A stretch of 64,000 bases of DNA from Pararge aegeria (GCF_905163445.1 NC_053185.1:14650001-14714000); one strand, 5' to 3'; positions 10,403 to 22,449 are shown, numbered from the stretch's first letter. A program made the numbers and translations. Notes: generated from the letters alone by a model not told the origin.

Positions 10403-11799
10403 TATCCAAATTGTGCTAACTACATATAAATAGTTTTTTTTTTTTATTGATTAAAGGGCTTTTATTTTTTTTAAATATGTCATCCCTATCGTACCTTATT
10501 CTATTCTTGTACAACTTATTTACAACTACTTCTATAAACATCAGATATCATATATATAGTTAAAACATATATATTTATAAATATGTATATAAATATCCAT
10601 ATATATATATATTAATATATAAACTTAAATAAGAGAATTAAGAGATAAAGAATCACTGTGCACGCCCTATCCTTTTTCATGTACTTTTTTTAATTTTGCT
10701 ACTTAATTAATCAAAAATGGGAATGAAAGAAAACGTTATAAAGGTTTGCAAAAATAAAGAAGTTTTTAGTTTGCATTTTGAACTGAGGAGTGATATTGAA
10801 TCAGTTGATAAGGTTGAAACCCTGTCAAACTTGTTGTTGTTAACTTTTAGTTGATATGTTTTAAAATTGAACTAATAAGGTACAATTGGATAACTACTTA
10901 CTACTGGGATTTGGATTTTATCCATCAGTAGGAAGGTATTTATCTACTAACGCCAATATACCATCTAATCTCAAAAGTTCGAAGATTAAATTTTGTAGTG
11001 CTACCGTAATCTTCTCTATCCTTAGGGATGGCTCCGCTAACTTTATTATTTGATAACAAAATTTTGGATAAGATTAATGACTATTTTCTAATGAAAAACA
11101 ATTTCGTCCTATCTGTAAAATAAACCTACTAAAAGATCGTTATATTAGAGTGAGCAGAATTTTCTTCAGATGCCAGATATTTCATTACAAGCCCGCCAAG
11201 AATGCCATTGACGTACGTAAGAAGATAACTTTTTTTTAAATTTATCTTGATTGACGCGCGCAGTGACGCGTAAATACACCAAACTATCGCCAAGAATCAC
11301 CAGTCCTGCACTGACAGTTTAGGTTGCTTTGGTTCCATTTTCAAATTTATTTCAATTATAAAACATTGTTCTTTCTTAATATTTTTATTCCAACAATTCA
11401 TTTCAGAATTGGAATATCGGAAAGCTGAATTCTTAACAGTAGCAAACTTTGTAGACCGTTGAGAAAAAAAAAAAACGATTGGTTGTAAATTCGGTTTACT
11501 GACGATAGTTAAACGTGACAACGTCATAAGTGAATACTGATGGAATGGTTGCATTTTTCAAAAGAAAATTTAAATTTTATTTGTTTGATAGATATTTTGT
11601 ATGGATATGGAAAGTAGATAGATTGAAATCACAATTGAATTGATCAAGTTACATTTATTTGTACGCATGAATACAATTATGTCATTTTTTTTACAATGTA
11701 CATAGTTTCTATCATCATCGTTGCTATAAACAATTGACACCACATTTACTTTTCACTGCACTTCATTCTTGACGAAAACATGTAAATGTATTATTGTAT
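10403..11799. other. No gene recognised; AT-rich with TA runs
   Basis: AT-rich DNA, with TA-rich simple sequence near 10,545-10,620. An 85-codon open frame at 11,297-11,554 (-) has no recognisable domain. Confidence 0.4.
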
Positions 11800-11995
11800 A
11801 GCAGCTGTCTACGCGGACGCATCGCTCACTCAAGTAAAAGAGAGACAGATGTCGAACGCTGCCGAGCGCGGAGGCCGATTGTGCCTCTTTGTCGCTCGTT
11901 CCGCGCTCTCGCTTGCACTTCAATGGAACGCCTCAGAGCGAGGTAACGCCGCATGTTTTCATGTTTTTACGTGCGTACAGCCGGCTCCATAGAAT
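11800..11995. other. GC-rich island of unknown nature
   Basis: About 190 bp of clearly higher GC than its surroundings, with many CpG ('gaacgctgccgagcgcgg', 'cgctcgttccgcgctctcgc'). A 68-codon frame spans it at 11,786-11,992 (+) but has no domain I recognise. It could be a promoter or 5' UTR island, or part of a GC-richer transposon. Confidence 0.4.
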
Positions 11996-12384
11996 TATAA
12001 GACGTTGTCACGTCAAAAATAATAAAAAAAACTCTACTCAGAAATTAGAATGTTAAAATTTTTAGTCAAGTGAGTAAGTAACATATGCTTCAGTAATAAT
12101 TTTTTGATCATAATTATTAGATCTACGCTTAGATCTACTTAAAAGCATATAATATACTTGTACCAAGAGGTCTCGTTCTGCTCTTACAAAATGGTTACAA
12201 AAATGTACTTCATTAAAATATACTACTTTAATTATTCATAAATTAGATATTATACTATAACATATATATACGTACATATTATTGTATTATAACATATATA
12301 TAGTTTTTTTTGTGATTAGTGCCACCTAGAGTTTTCTGGATGACTTTTACTGTCCATAAAACCGTGGAAAATTCTTTATATAGG

Positions 12385-12515
12385 TATATATATATATATA
12401 GACTAGCGCTTGACTGCAATCACACCTGATGGTAAGTGATAATGCAGCCTAAGATGGGGCACGCTTGCCTAGACTCTTTATTTCAAGGTACCCAGATTAT
12501 AGGTATCGTAACGAA
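12385..12515 (-). repeat. 3' fragment of the jockey/CR1-group LINE
   Basis: After a (TA)n run: 'gcttgactgcaatcacacct', 'gatgcagcctaagatgggg'-like sequence and 'aaggtacccagattatagg', matching the 3' end of the LINE at 30.6-32.4 kb. Similarity stops near 12,510. Confidence 0.75.
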
Positions 12516-13114
12516 AGGTGCAAGATTTTGCACTTCAGATCGTGTGCCGTGTAGTTTGTAAAGGTATGCATTTGAAACCGTGACACAAAGGAAATTGGGG
12601 CAGGGGGCCAAACAAAGCAACGTGTCAAAAACGACAAGACAATAGGAAACCTTCTCACCCCCTCGAACGTCTAATGTGGGCCATGAGTCACATGTAATAA
12701 AATAGTAATCGGGCACGTCTTTCCATTAATGATATTAACCTGACCTTGAACGGATGGTATTGTTAACTGCCAGTAACCATCCTAGACTACGAATCACAAT
12801 TTGTTAAATTCCCAGGTCGGGCCTAAAATTTTTAGATATTGGGGTTTTCTGTTAAGAAAAAAATAAGAAATTCTCGCGATGTCCAAGATTCGCCATTGTT
12901 TACCGCGTTGCTTATTGTCACTAACATGTTATCATAATCTTTCAAGCGCGTCAACCACTATTGTATCAGTGTTGTGGGTTTTATGCTCTATAGCCCTCAT
13001 ATGAGAGAGGCCTGCGTCAGTGAAAAGCTAAAGATAATAAAATTGAGGATCGTAAATTATTCTATTCCAAGTTCAGTGCATTGAATGTACTTTTATGTGT
13101 GGCTACGGTGACAA
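12516..13114. other. No gene recognised
   Basis: A 77-codon frame at 12,483-12,716 (-) starts inside the LINE fragment and is not supported. No exon-like structure noted. Confidence 0.4.
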
Positions 13115-13150
13115 AAAGCCGCCGGGATGTGTCGTTGGGTCGGCGGCTTT
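13115..13150. repeat. GC-rich 10-bp hairpin
   Basis: 13,115-13,124 'aaagccgccg' pairs exactly with 13,141-13,150 'cggcggcttt', with a 16-nt loop. It stands out by GC content from its AT-rich surroundings. It is eukaryotic DNA, so a bacterial terminator reading does not apply. Confidence 0.7.
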
Positions 13151-13318
13151 GGCGATTCCTGAGAAGATTCTAGAACGAATGTCATCCGTTTAGATAGTCA
13201 AAGCTATTTAAAAATTCTCTATTAAGAGCCTATTTTTCCTTGATGAAAGAATTAGCTACCTAAAGATATATCCCATTAGCAATCAGAGTTTGCGACATTT
13301 ATCCTCTTCCTACAATTT

Positions 13319-13648
13319 AATCATCATCATCATCATCATATCAACCCGTTACCGGCCCACTACAGGGCACGGGTCTCCTCCCAAAATGAGAAGGTAACCC
13401 CTTCAGGCCGTAGTCAGACACGCTGGCCCAGTGGGGATTTGTGGAGTTAACACGTCTTCGAGAATATTATGGATAACTCTCAGATATGTTTTCCTCAACA
13501 TGTTTTCATTCACCGTTGAAGCAAGTGATATTTTAATGTATTTAAAACTCACACAACTTAGAAAAGTTATAGGTGCGTGCTGGGATTCGAACTCGCCCTC
13601 GCGAAACTGAAGTCAAAGTCCTACACACTGGGCTATCACCGCTCCAAT
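13319..13648 (-). repeat. SINE-C, near full length
   Basis: On the minus strand: tRNA-like head (reverse of 'actgggctatcaccgc'), B box (reverse of 'gggattcgaactcgcc'), body, and a 3' tail ending in (ATG/GAT)n, seen on the plus strand as 'tcatcatcatcatcatat'. Confidence 0.85.
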
Positions 13649-13764
13649 AAATTAATGTGCCTGAATGATTAAGTAAATAAATAAAGAAGTATAAAAGGTG
13701 GCAGCTATGTAAAGCATTTTAAAAAGACACAGAGAGGAATCCTTAACGCTACGGATACAAAAGA

Positions 13765-13830
13765 GGCTTAGATACAAAGGGCGGTTTTATCACAAGTACC
13801 TAGAGACCTCTCCCAGGCTGCCTCTAACAT
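13765..13830 (-). repeat. Degenerate LINE 3' fragment
   Basis: 'acaaagggcggttttatc' and 'gacctctcccaggctgcct' align with the 'ggcggccttat ... ctcctccag' segment of the LINE ends at 10.3 and 25.2 kb. Confidence 0.45.
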
Positions 13831-14144
13831 TTTATATGTATAACCTACATTTTAGAAGTGTCTGGATCACTAAAACATAAAACAGTAGATAGGCACTTAA
13901 GAATCGTACTTATAGAAACCCCACATTATATAATAAGCCATTTTGATTCAGATTCTCTTCTCTTGGTAAATAGCATTCATTTGTTGGCTATTTTTGTTTA
14001 TTTTGTATCAGTCCACAAAGCAATAAGTAAACCTAAGAAGGGTTATTTGACTCTTTTTCCGATGTTAAAACTATGACACGATGCCTTCAGGAGAAAGGCT
14101 ATAACTGAAGAACGGTTTCAAAAACAGGGACCTGTTATTGTAAT

Positions 14145-14330
14145 ATTGTATAGTTGGAGGCTTTAGCCGTAGCTAGTTACCACCCTGCTGACAAAGACTT
14201 GCTGCTAAGCGATTTAGCGTTCCGATACGATGGTTAATATAGTCATCATAGGACCTATAACACAAGCTACGCTTACTTAGGGGCTCAATGGCGATGTTTG
14301 TATAGTCCTAGTATATATATATTTATACTT
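14145..14330 (+). repeat. Junction of SINE-A body and SINE-B tail
   Basis: 14,145-14,232 is SINE-A body ('ctagttaccaccctgctgac', 'gatttagcgttccgatacg'). From about 14,235 the sequence switches to the 3' part of SINE-B ('cctataacacaagctacgc', 'cttacttaggggc'). It is either a chimera or an insertion followed by deletion. Confidence 0.65.
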
Positions 14331-14724
14331 TTCCCTTGATGATTTGAACGGAGTCATGTTAAAAATATTTCCTTACTTCTGGGTATTTGGAGTGAGTTGT
14401 GTATGTGGTAAATTTCCTAACAGAATCTGTTATTAGAACGGGGTTTGGCGATAAACATTATGTCAAGATAGAGAAACATGAAGTTATTTGTTGTTTGTTC
14501 TCGCTTAGGGAGGCTGTTTCGAAATAGCTTTTACTGAAGTCGCAAATACATTATTAAATTGACTTTCGCTTTAGTAGTTTGTGTAGGAAACTATTTGGGA
14601 TTATTGGGATAACACCCTGTAAAAGTATTCATAAAATAATACTCGATTTACATAAAATCTTTCTCATATAACATTAAACCAAAAAAATTGGACACCCCTT
14701 AGTATCAGCATCAATAGTTTATAA

Positions 14725-14845
14725 CAGTCTACTGCTAGGCCTCACGGAGGGAGAGACGGGAGAGTTTGTTCATAATCATCACGCTGGGCAGACGGTTTGG
14801 TGATCGCAGTGGAGTATGTCCTATGTTATTCCCCGACACCTGGAA
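14725..14845 (+). repeat. Repeat-J (LINE-derived) fragment
   Basis: 'ctactgctaggcctcacg', 'cacgctgggcagacggtttg' and 'gtgatcgcagtggag' match the copy at 8.1 kb. Confidence 0.5.
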
Positions 14846-15099
14846 TAACACTATTTAAAAAAAAAAAAAATCTTGCTCTGTGAAAAACAAAAACTAACAC
14901 GGGAACACGTTCACTTTTTAAGACAAAAGCAGCATTCGTGCTAACTCAGACTAAAATCTATCACTGTACAAAATTACATCCAATTCCGTTTAGCCGTTCT
15001 GGCGTGATTGGGTATCTAACATCCATCCAAACTTTCGCATACATACCAATTATGGTTTTTGTGGCAGTGTTGCTCCCGAACGGACTAACTAATTTTTTT

Positions 15100-15250
15100 T
15101 TATTTTGTCTGTGAGTGTTCTTCTTAGCTAAGTTTGATGAAGATCAACCTGAAATGACCGCTTCCACGGCGGAAATGGCGGATTTAATAAATTTTATCAG
15201 AATTCCTTCAAAGTTGGTATCAAATAGCTTGACACAAAAGGTTTTTTTTT
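15100..15250 (-). repeat. Repeat-G fragment
   Basis: Reverse orientation: 'ttgatgaagatcaacctg', 'ggcggaaatggcggatt', 'ttggtatcaaatagcttgac'. It corresponds to the segment upstream of the (AC)n tail in the other repeat-G copies. Confidence 0.45.
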
Positions 15251-15469
15251 GTATCTGTGGTTTTATACATTTTAGGCGGATAATTTTTTAGCTGTTTCCA
15301 TAGTAATCCGTGTCCGCGTTTGAACGCAAACATAGCTGATGTTTTGGTCGTCACCGCGCAATAAATCAGCTCATAACTACGACTACACACAGTTAGTACT
15401 GGTGTATCATTAGATGTAGTTTGTTTGATTAAATAATATGCTCATGATCATCAGTTAAACTGATTGACG

Positions 15470-15600
15470 TCCACTGCTGGATTGCGGCCTCCAACGAGGT
15501 GGTCAGACGACATCAAGCGTTTCGCTGGAAGCCGCTGGAAAAAGCGGCCCGGGATCTTGGATTTTGGAACTCCCTACATAATACCTATATGCTCTTACGG
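15470..15600 (+). pseudogene. RTE-type LINE ORF, C-terminal relic
   Basis: Reading 'ccaacgaggtggtcagacga' onward gives P-T-R-W-S-D-D-I-K-R-F-A-G-S-R-W-K, close to the C-terminal signature of lepidopteran RTE-clade LINE polyproteins (PTRWSDDI...AG..W), recalled from the family. The frame then decays. This is a dead fragment, not a host gene. Confidence 0.55.
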
Positions 15601-15879
15601 CAAAATAAATATTATTCAAGTATACACATAAGAAATAATGCGTCGATTTTATTATCAAAGCCGCCTGCGAGGGATGTCAAGGTTAGCTTGATTACTACCT
15701 ATTTATTTCTCCGTTGAACTTATAGCAAATACCTTCGCAGTTCTTAAATTTTACTTCGAATGTATTATGTATATGTGGAATATGATTTAATTTTTTTCTA
15801 TATAAATGGCGGTTTTTCTAAATGACCTACCTAACTGCAAGGTATGTATACTACCGTGTTTTATTGGAAGTACACGTTC

Positions 15880-15975
15880 TCATCATCATCATTTTGTAGG
15901 GCTTTCCGTAAACCACGAGCCTGGGCCGCTTGTCTCCAGCGGGTTCCAGCGACTCGTTTCATGTCGTACAAGTTG
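15880..15975 (-). pseudogene. RTE-type LINE ORF relic, opposite strand
   Basis: 'gcctgggccgcttgtctcc' and 'agcgggttccagcgactcg' are, on the minus strand, a degenerate piece of the same LINE C-terminal region (ESLEPAGDKRPRL-like). A second degenerate copy is at 36,345-36,590. Confidence 0.45.
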
Positions 15976-16395
15976 TATTATTTTGCAATTAGTTTTTATT
16001 ACTATTTACCGACTATTAAAATTAATGAGTATTCTATAACCTTGTAATTTTATTTGATCCGATGGACGAATCTCCCAAGAAATTGGCTTTGTCCACCCTC
16101 ATATCTTGGAGAGCTCCAAAAATTATTGGTCCCGGATATTATTACTAATCCTTGATTTTAATTATCAGAGCTCTTAATTCCTCTGGGATGGGATATGGTT
16201 TGGGGTTAATAGTATAAAGGTGCGGTTTATAAGAATGAAGTTTCCATGACATGAGATAAGATTACATTTTTCCCCCGGACGTGGAAGTAATGCATGCATA
16301 AATAAGTGGGCGACTTGACACGTGTATTCCACGTTTGTGGCGCAATAATTTATGCCTTCAACTCCGTCTGTTCTATTTCAACTCCACTATGGCTT

Positions 16396-16480
16396 TGATA
16401 TTTAGTGGAAATATATATACAATCATTTAATATAACAAATTGATATTTAGTGGAAATATATACAATCATTTAATATATTT
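16396..16480. repeat. Tandem duplication, unit about 45 bp
   Basis: 'gatatttagtggaaatatat' and 'acaatcatttaatata' occur twice, starting near 16,397 and 16,442. The first copy has one extra 'ta'. Confidence 0.8.
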
Positions 16481-16796
16481 AACTTGCGCTGGTTTAGTGA
16501 CAATGGGAATGAGCCTCTGACGAGAAACTACGTATCGAGAATAACTTAAGAGTAGCAAAGTCACCGACATAGTCCAAAGGATGAGCAAGTTAAAATGGTA
16601 GCAGGCATCGGTTGGTTGTTGAAAGTGAAGTATTATTTTACACTTACACACGATCACCAGTCCACTAGAGAGACGACCTTGAGAAACTGGCTGAAAATAA
16701 ATTGATGAGAAAAGCTGGTAGCACAGCCAAACCTGTTTTTTACCATCACTGCGTCAGTATAATAAACCATAAAGAATATGTTCGCATTATTTGACG

Positions 16797-17010
16797 ACCT
16801 CCCTAGCGGAACGGTGAGCGCTTTGAATTTAAGTGGACGGAAACGGGTTCGGACAATTTGGGAATTTGACAAAGACGTACCGCTAAACGTATTAGCGTTT
16901 CGGTACGATGTCGCGTAGAAACTGATTTAGGTGAGGGTTTAATATAACTGCCGTACTACCTAACAGGATAGCCCGCTAGGTGAGAATGCAGTCAAGGACT
17001 AACTTGTAGA
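16797..17010 (+). repeat. SINE-A with tRNA-like head, internally deleted
   Basis: Head 'cctagcggaacggtgagcgc' and 'aacgggttcgg', body 'caatttgggaatttgac', 'acaaagacgtaccgctaa', 'gtttcggtacgatgtcg' and tail 'gtgagaatgcagtcaagg'. The middle of the body and part of the tail are missing. Confidence 0.75.
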
Positions 17011-17644
17011 CGAATAAAAAAATCGTATGTTACAGAAACATAAATAAATTCAATCTAGCTCAGTAAAACCTTATAAAAGAAAATCATCCAGCCCTTATTA
17101 CATTTCGTAATTTTATTTCCTAACTTAGACCACCTCTCTGGATATAATAAGCAACCATGTTCTTAATTTAATTCAGCTGAAGAAGAAACCTATTACGCAG
17201 CCGGTTTCAATATAGCCATTTAAGTTCTACTAGAAAGCATTTTTGCCGTCACCGTAAAAGAGTCAGGTAGCTACGCGACTGCGTACAGATAGTAGAGAGC
17301 CTGTGGCAGAGCCTCGTTAGATGGTTGTGTGGGTGATATACCTTAGTGTGCGTGACCTACTTCGCTAAGCCTTCCCCATATAAATATAGTAATACCGTAG
17401 CCTGTTTGCATGTAAGTGTATCTGGGCTATTTTGGGCATTTGTATCGCTGAAATGCTGTTGCAGATTTGTAGTTTAGAGTTCTGGTTAGATTGAGTAAAG
17501 GAAGTATGTTTACTGTTATTAAATTAGAGTAATAATCCTCCTCATTTTAATATTCTTCTTGTAAGCAAAAGTCTCAATGGACAAAGAGAATCAGAGCTAA
17601 GTTTCCTCAGGCTCGTCTTATTCGGATTAGGCTCTAACTCTGAA

Positions 17645-17945
17645 TTGAATTAAATTCAAATTCAAAATTTCTTTATTCATGTAGGCCTATCACAGGCACT
17701 TATGAAGCGTTCATACATAATTGTTTACATAATTGTAACGGGATGGTGATAACTTCGTTCGTCAACTTAAATCTAAATCTACGAGGGTTCCAAACGCGCC
17801 CTGGTCTAAGAAGAGCCCACAACAAACTTAGCCGGGTAAATTTATTTTTTGTTATCACCATCTTCCAGTAAATTTAAATTAAGCTATGAAGCTAGAGCAA
17901 TTCACACCCAAGCTTTTTTATCGTTTAAATAATCCTTAATGTTAT
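17645..17945 (-). repeat. LINE-E 3' region
   Basis: Starts 'attcaaattcaaaatttc' and 'tttattcatgtaggcctatc', then 'gagggttccaaacgcgccct', 'aagaagagcccacaacaaac', 'ttgttatcaccatctt'. In reverse orientation it ends with AATAAA and (TTTGAA)-type units, i.e. a LINE 3' end. Matching copies at 35,510-35,825 and 49,075-49,145. Confidence 0.7.
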
Positions 17946-20221
17946 AATAGGATTTTTCTGTAAGCTTACGTTTTGATTATTAAATATTAGTTAAAATTGA
18001 CGTTAGTTTAATAGTTGATTGACCAAATTAATATAAATTCCATGCTCATAGTATGGTAAAAGTAGCACAGAGATCGTGTCTGAAACCTATAACAATTGAT
18101 GCGAAAATCCGTTCTTAGTATAAATATAAAATTCTCACTTGTAGGGCAGTATAACTTTAAAAAGTAGGATATGTACTCAAAGTATAAAAGCTAATTTTCC
18201 TTAAGTTAGAGTATATCTGCTTAACTTTATTCGCTAAAATTAATAAACTGTAAAAGCTTATTAAATGTATTGCTTACGAACTCCCACTCTGTTACCAGTA
18301 TGAATGAAGGAAATTCCAGATTTGATTTACAGCAGGGCTCAATTTGAGGAGTTTTGTTATTTGTTCCACTCTAGTAGAAATTTCAGCCACCGTTAATAAC
18401 CAACTAACTAGCAATGGTGTATTGCTAAATTACTTAGAAGTGCCGCTTAAAAACCTTTAATTAACACTTTATCTCAGTGAGATAGTGTCAGGAGTCAAGT
18501 ATTAATCGTTAAAAAAAGGATTTTTTTTGACCAGGCTACATATTATACATGTATTTATGTGGTCATTTTCATCGACGTCGTATTAATGTTCCACTACTGA
18601 GCACAGGCTTTTATAGAGCGTTAGCGCTCCGTGCTATTCCAATATGGAATGTTGGGTAGTCATAGAAAATATTACAATTTGATTTAACATTACGCGTTTT
18701 AATAATAATAAATAAGTATAAAAATATAAAAAAGCAATGTGTCATCATCTTGTTTCAAACGTGTCTCATTGTAAAATGGACCTTTGAAAAGTAGATCGAA
18801 TCTGCAAAATTTTTATATGCATTTTAAATTTATAAAAATTGATAATTCCTCCAAGTGTAGGTAAAAACACTAATAAACAATTATAAAAATAAATAAATTG
18901 TCTTGCAGAGTGACGTGTTATAAGTATGCGCATTCCATTGCTGTTCGCGCGGTATATAAGATTAAACTGACATTATACAGCTCGTCCCTCACCGTGAACG
19001 GGCGCGTCTGTCATTTAATGTCAGAGGTCGTGCGATCGATGCAGCGAACATTTCATGGGCTCAGATGTGATGTAAGGCATAAGCGATAGACTTCTCGAAT
19101 CATCCATACTAATCATCCACCTGACCAACCCTGACATGGATATCTTACGATGCCCTAGAAAGTTTTAGGAAGAAAATTGTATGTGAATTAAATATAAATA
19201 ATATTTATTAGAAATTTTAATTTTGATTTAATATTTCTTTTTACTGTAATAGCTTAATTCATATTTACATTATTATTTTGAAAAGTTTTCAGTTAAATAC
19301 TCATTGTAGTTTTAATTTTTTTATAATGTGACCGGAGATAATAACGATAATGCTGTATACACCTATAATTGATTATTGTAATGGCACTAGACATAATTTG
19401 TAATTCTCACACAATTTTATTTTTTTATGAATGTACTTACAATTAATTGCTGGTGTGTCTTATGAATAAATAAATAATTCTTACTACTATTTCTTAACTT
19501 CCCGTACACGATGATCTGTTAATAATACATTCCGTTTACCCCCGTTCCATTAGGACATTGAATTAGGACTCCCAAAAAAAAAGAGTTATGTACGGCTACG
19601 TATACAATAATAAGCATTTATTCTTACCCTGACATTTCTTAAAAACGACCTTTGTCATTGTTAATATTGAAAATAATACCTCACAGCTTATACCATACAG
19701 TATTGAACTTAACAATAAGTACAGTTGAATCGAATCTAAGCTTTAACTTCAAATACAGCTTTAAACAGTTTTACCAAACAGTCTAATACCTGACATTCGG
19801 GATACGCGATATTTGAAAGCTATTGTGTTTACAGTTGTGTTTCAAAACTTTTATAGGCAGTTTTAACTATATAACTTTATCTAAAACGTTTGGTTTATCT
19901 TCACCAATAGGGAATTTAGTGCGACTTCATCACAAAGCTCTTTACACAAATAAAGTAACTTTTTTATTATTCCCTTAATATTAGCCCTTGACTGCCATAA
20001 CTTAAATTTCACTTAGTGTGTCTAAGTGATGATATAGTCTAAGATATAAATATTAACGATAAAACACACCAATACACCTATTCACTTAAGCAATATATCT
20101 ATGCGTGCCAGAAACTCAACAATTAATATTTAAGAAGTAACTAAATGCGCATGCAACGCCAAACGCATATAGTGTCCGTTCTGCAATATGTCCAATCATC
20201 TATGGATCTTATAGTTCAATC
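17946..20221. other. No gene recognised
   Basis: Mostly AT-rich. A short LINE-like tail ('ttgctggtgtgtcttatg' then 'aataaataaataa') is at about 19,440-19,480. A TATA-like 'gcgcggtatataag' at 18,947-18,960 sits in a slightly GC-richer patch (to about 19,085), but no exon is convincing. Confidence 0.4.
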
Positions 20222-20380
20222 AGTAATATACTAGATTTGATAAAATTCAATTGAATGAAGCGCGTGTGCATTTATGTGTATGTGTGTGTGTGTGTGGTGT
20301 GTGTGTGCATGTATGTGGGTGTGTGTGTGTGCGTGTATCCCCGTCTATGTGTCAAGATGGCCGCCGCCACAAAATTGTAA
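20222..20380 (-). repeat. Repeat-G copy with (GT)n, left member of a duplication
   Basis: 'agtaatatactagatttgat', a (GT)n stretch and 'ccccgtctatgtgtcaagat', 'ggccgccgccacaaaa'. The same about 120-150 bp reappear 406 bp to the right at 20,628-20,755. Confidence 0.8.
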
Positions 20381-20381
20381 A

Positions 20382-20627
20382 TTATAAATAAATAAATAAA
20401 TAAATAAATATACTACGACAATACACACATCGCAATCTAGTCCCAAAGTAAGCGTAGCTTGTGTTATGGGTACCAAGATACCTGATGAATATTTTTATGA
20501 ATATGATACACATAAATACAATTATGTTCATCACACAAACATTTTCCAGTTGTGGGAATCGAACCCACGGCCTACGACTCAGAAAGCAGGGTCGCTGCCC
20601 ACTGCGCCTCGGCCCCTCGGCCGTCAA
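20382..20627 (-). repeat. SINE-B, near full length
   Basis: Reverse orientation: 3' end 'aaataaataaataaataaat' at left; 'agtaagcgtagcttgtgtta' body; B box reverse 'gtgggaatcgaacccacgg'; head reverse ending in 'cggccgtc'. It has an extra 'ctcggcccc' in the head region compared with other copies. Confidence 0.85.
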
Positions 20628-20870
20628 AGTAACATACTAGATTTGATAAAATTCAATTGAATGAAGCGCGTGTGCATGTATGTGTATGTGTGTGTGTGTG
20701 CGTGTATCCCCGTCTATCTGTCAAGATGGCCGCCGCCACAAAATGATGAATTACATATTTATTCACAGCTCCACAATGTGGGTATCAAATGAATGGGCTT
20801 GACTAGTAGAATAATGTACACTTTATTGTAAGATGAGTGTTTTTAAACTATTTATTCCTAAAATAATATC
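20628..20870 (-). repeat. Repeat-G copy, right member of a duplication
   Basis: Repeats the sequence at 20,222-20,380 and continues further into the family body ('gtgggtatcaaatgaatggg', 'cttgactagtagaataatg'). Confidence 0.75.
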
Positions 20871-21124
20871 TGTATAACATTTATCGTTAGTTAGCTACTT
20901 AGAAAGCCAAAGTGCTTTATATCCTAAGTGACGTAATATCTCATTTTAAGGAAGAAATTCGTATACTAAGTTATATGCACAGAAATACCCAGATGATAAC
21001 AAAAAAACAAACAGTGCCCTTTGCCCCTAGATTTTTGTGGCATTGTATCTCTAGAACAGTATTGATCGAAGCTCTATTAACTCTATGCCGGCACGATCGG
21101 AAAAAGCTTAGCCAGGCACTCTAA

Positions 21125-21265
21125 CGTCATAAATTTTGCCTAGATTCCAAACTAGTTCAGCACAGCCCAATGGAGCAATAAATTCTGCCTAATGGACTAG
21201 CAGACACGTTTATTTATTTGCGTGACTATTGTGACGACTGTGACCTTGCTAGAACAACCAAAAAC
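21125..21265 (+). repeat. Local repeat-H, copy 1
   Basis: 'tctgcctaatggactagcag', 'acacgttt', 'gtgacgactgtgaccttg' align with copy 2 at 22,260-22,405. Divergent but colinear over about 140 bp. Confidence 0.6.
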
Positions 21266-22259
21266 TATCATTAATTCGCTAATAAAACAAAATGGGAAAT
21301 TATATTTTTTCTTTCAAAAATGTGAATACGACCTATAATGGAACATAGAATGGAAACAAAATTTATTAGAAAAACTCAGTACAATAAATCTTTGGAATCC
21401 TGACCCCTAAACTAGGAAATCCCGTATCTTACGGGCCAGTGCCTTCCCAAGCATTGATTCAATCTTTGAGATAATATCTCATTGGGAAAGAAAATGTAAC
21501 ATGATTGTCTGTTAAATTTCCTTACCCGACAAGAAAAAAATTGTAATCAGGTGGAATCAGTAGTCAGGTGTACGTCAGTTGGTAAAATTAGTTTCAAATC
21601 GCCAGCGTAAGCAGTAATCATGTTATTAACTAAAATATGTTTTGCGTGAATAATATAATCCAACAACCTTTGCATGATTATTACTACTTACATATTATTA
21701 TTCCCCACCACCCCTCTTTGTAGTAGAGTAAAAGCTCTAAATGCCTCTTTTTAATGGAGAGGATACAAATCCTATTTTGTACCTCAGCGTTGAGCGAAAC
21801 ATCATGAAACTCATAAGAGCACAATCAAAGACTATTGTCAAGGAATATCGAACGGTAAAAAGCTTATGTAGATTTTTTTTGTTTCAATGTGCTATTCTCC
21901 GGAGAAAGGATATGTACAGGTAAAGGGAATGAAACTGATGTAAGTATTTTTGTCATAACTCTTCCTGAGTTATTTGAGTACTGCTAAAACTAAAAAAAAT
22001 TGCGTTTGATAGACCAATTTTTGAGGAAGGCAGGTTGTCAAGGTGACGCAGTGGGACTAGGTATATTCTGCAAGACAGCGGAAAAAAGTTTTTATCGGAA
22101 ACTTATCAGAAGTTGTAAATAAACAACTGGCCATCCCTGCCGCTATCATGACCACTAGTTGTGATAAAAAAAAATACGTACATCTCTAAGGCATGATTTC
22201 ACCTTCATAGTTAATTTCCCCATCTAGTCGATATTACGGGATTGGGATGAGCCTAAATG

Positions 22260-22405
22260 AAATCATAAATCTTGTCTAGACTACGAATTCATCCGATACG
22301 GTGCCCATCGGAATAATAAAGGCTGCCTAATAGAGTAACAGACATGTTTTTTTATACGCTTGATGGCCTGTTGTGACGATGGTGACCTTGATCAAAGAAA
22401 CAGCT
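22260..22405 (+). repeat. Local repeat-H, copy 2
   Basis: 'ggctgcctaatagagtaac', 'agacatgtttttttatacgc', 'gtgacgatggtgaccttga'. Not recognised elsewhere in the window. Confidence 0.6.
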
Positions 22406-22449
22406 ATCGCTTGTTTTATATCTCGCCCGTGTTCTTCGAGATCCGTTGT

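Noticed and set aside
13115..13150. Rho-independent terminator-like stem-loop
   Set aside because: The window is clearly animal DNA; the hairpin has no run of T after it and no upstream gene.
17160..17215. Short exon after 'ttaatttaattcag' ending in TAG
   Set aside because: Only 12 codons, no partner exon or poly(A) signal in a convincing place.
20278..20335. (GT)n tract as Z-DNA or regulatory element
   Set aside because: It belongs to the repeat-G family, whose copies usually end in AC/GT simple sequence.
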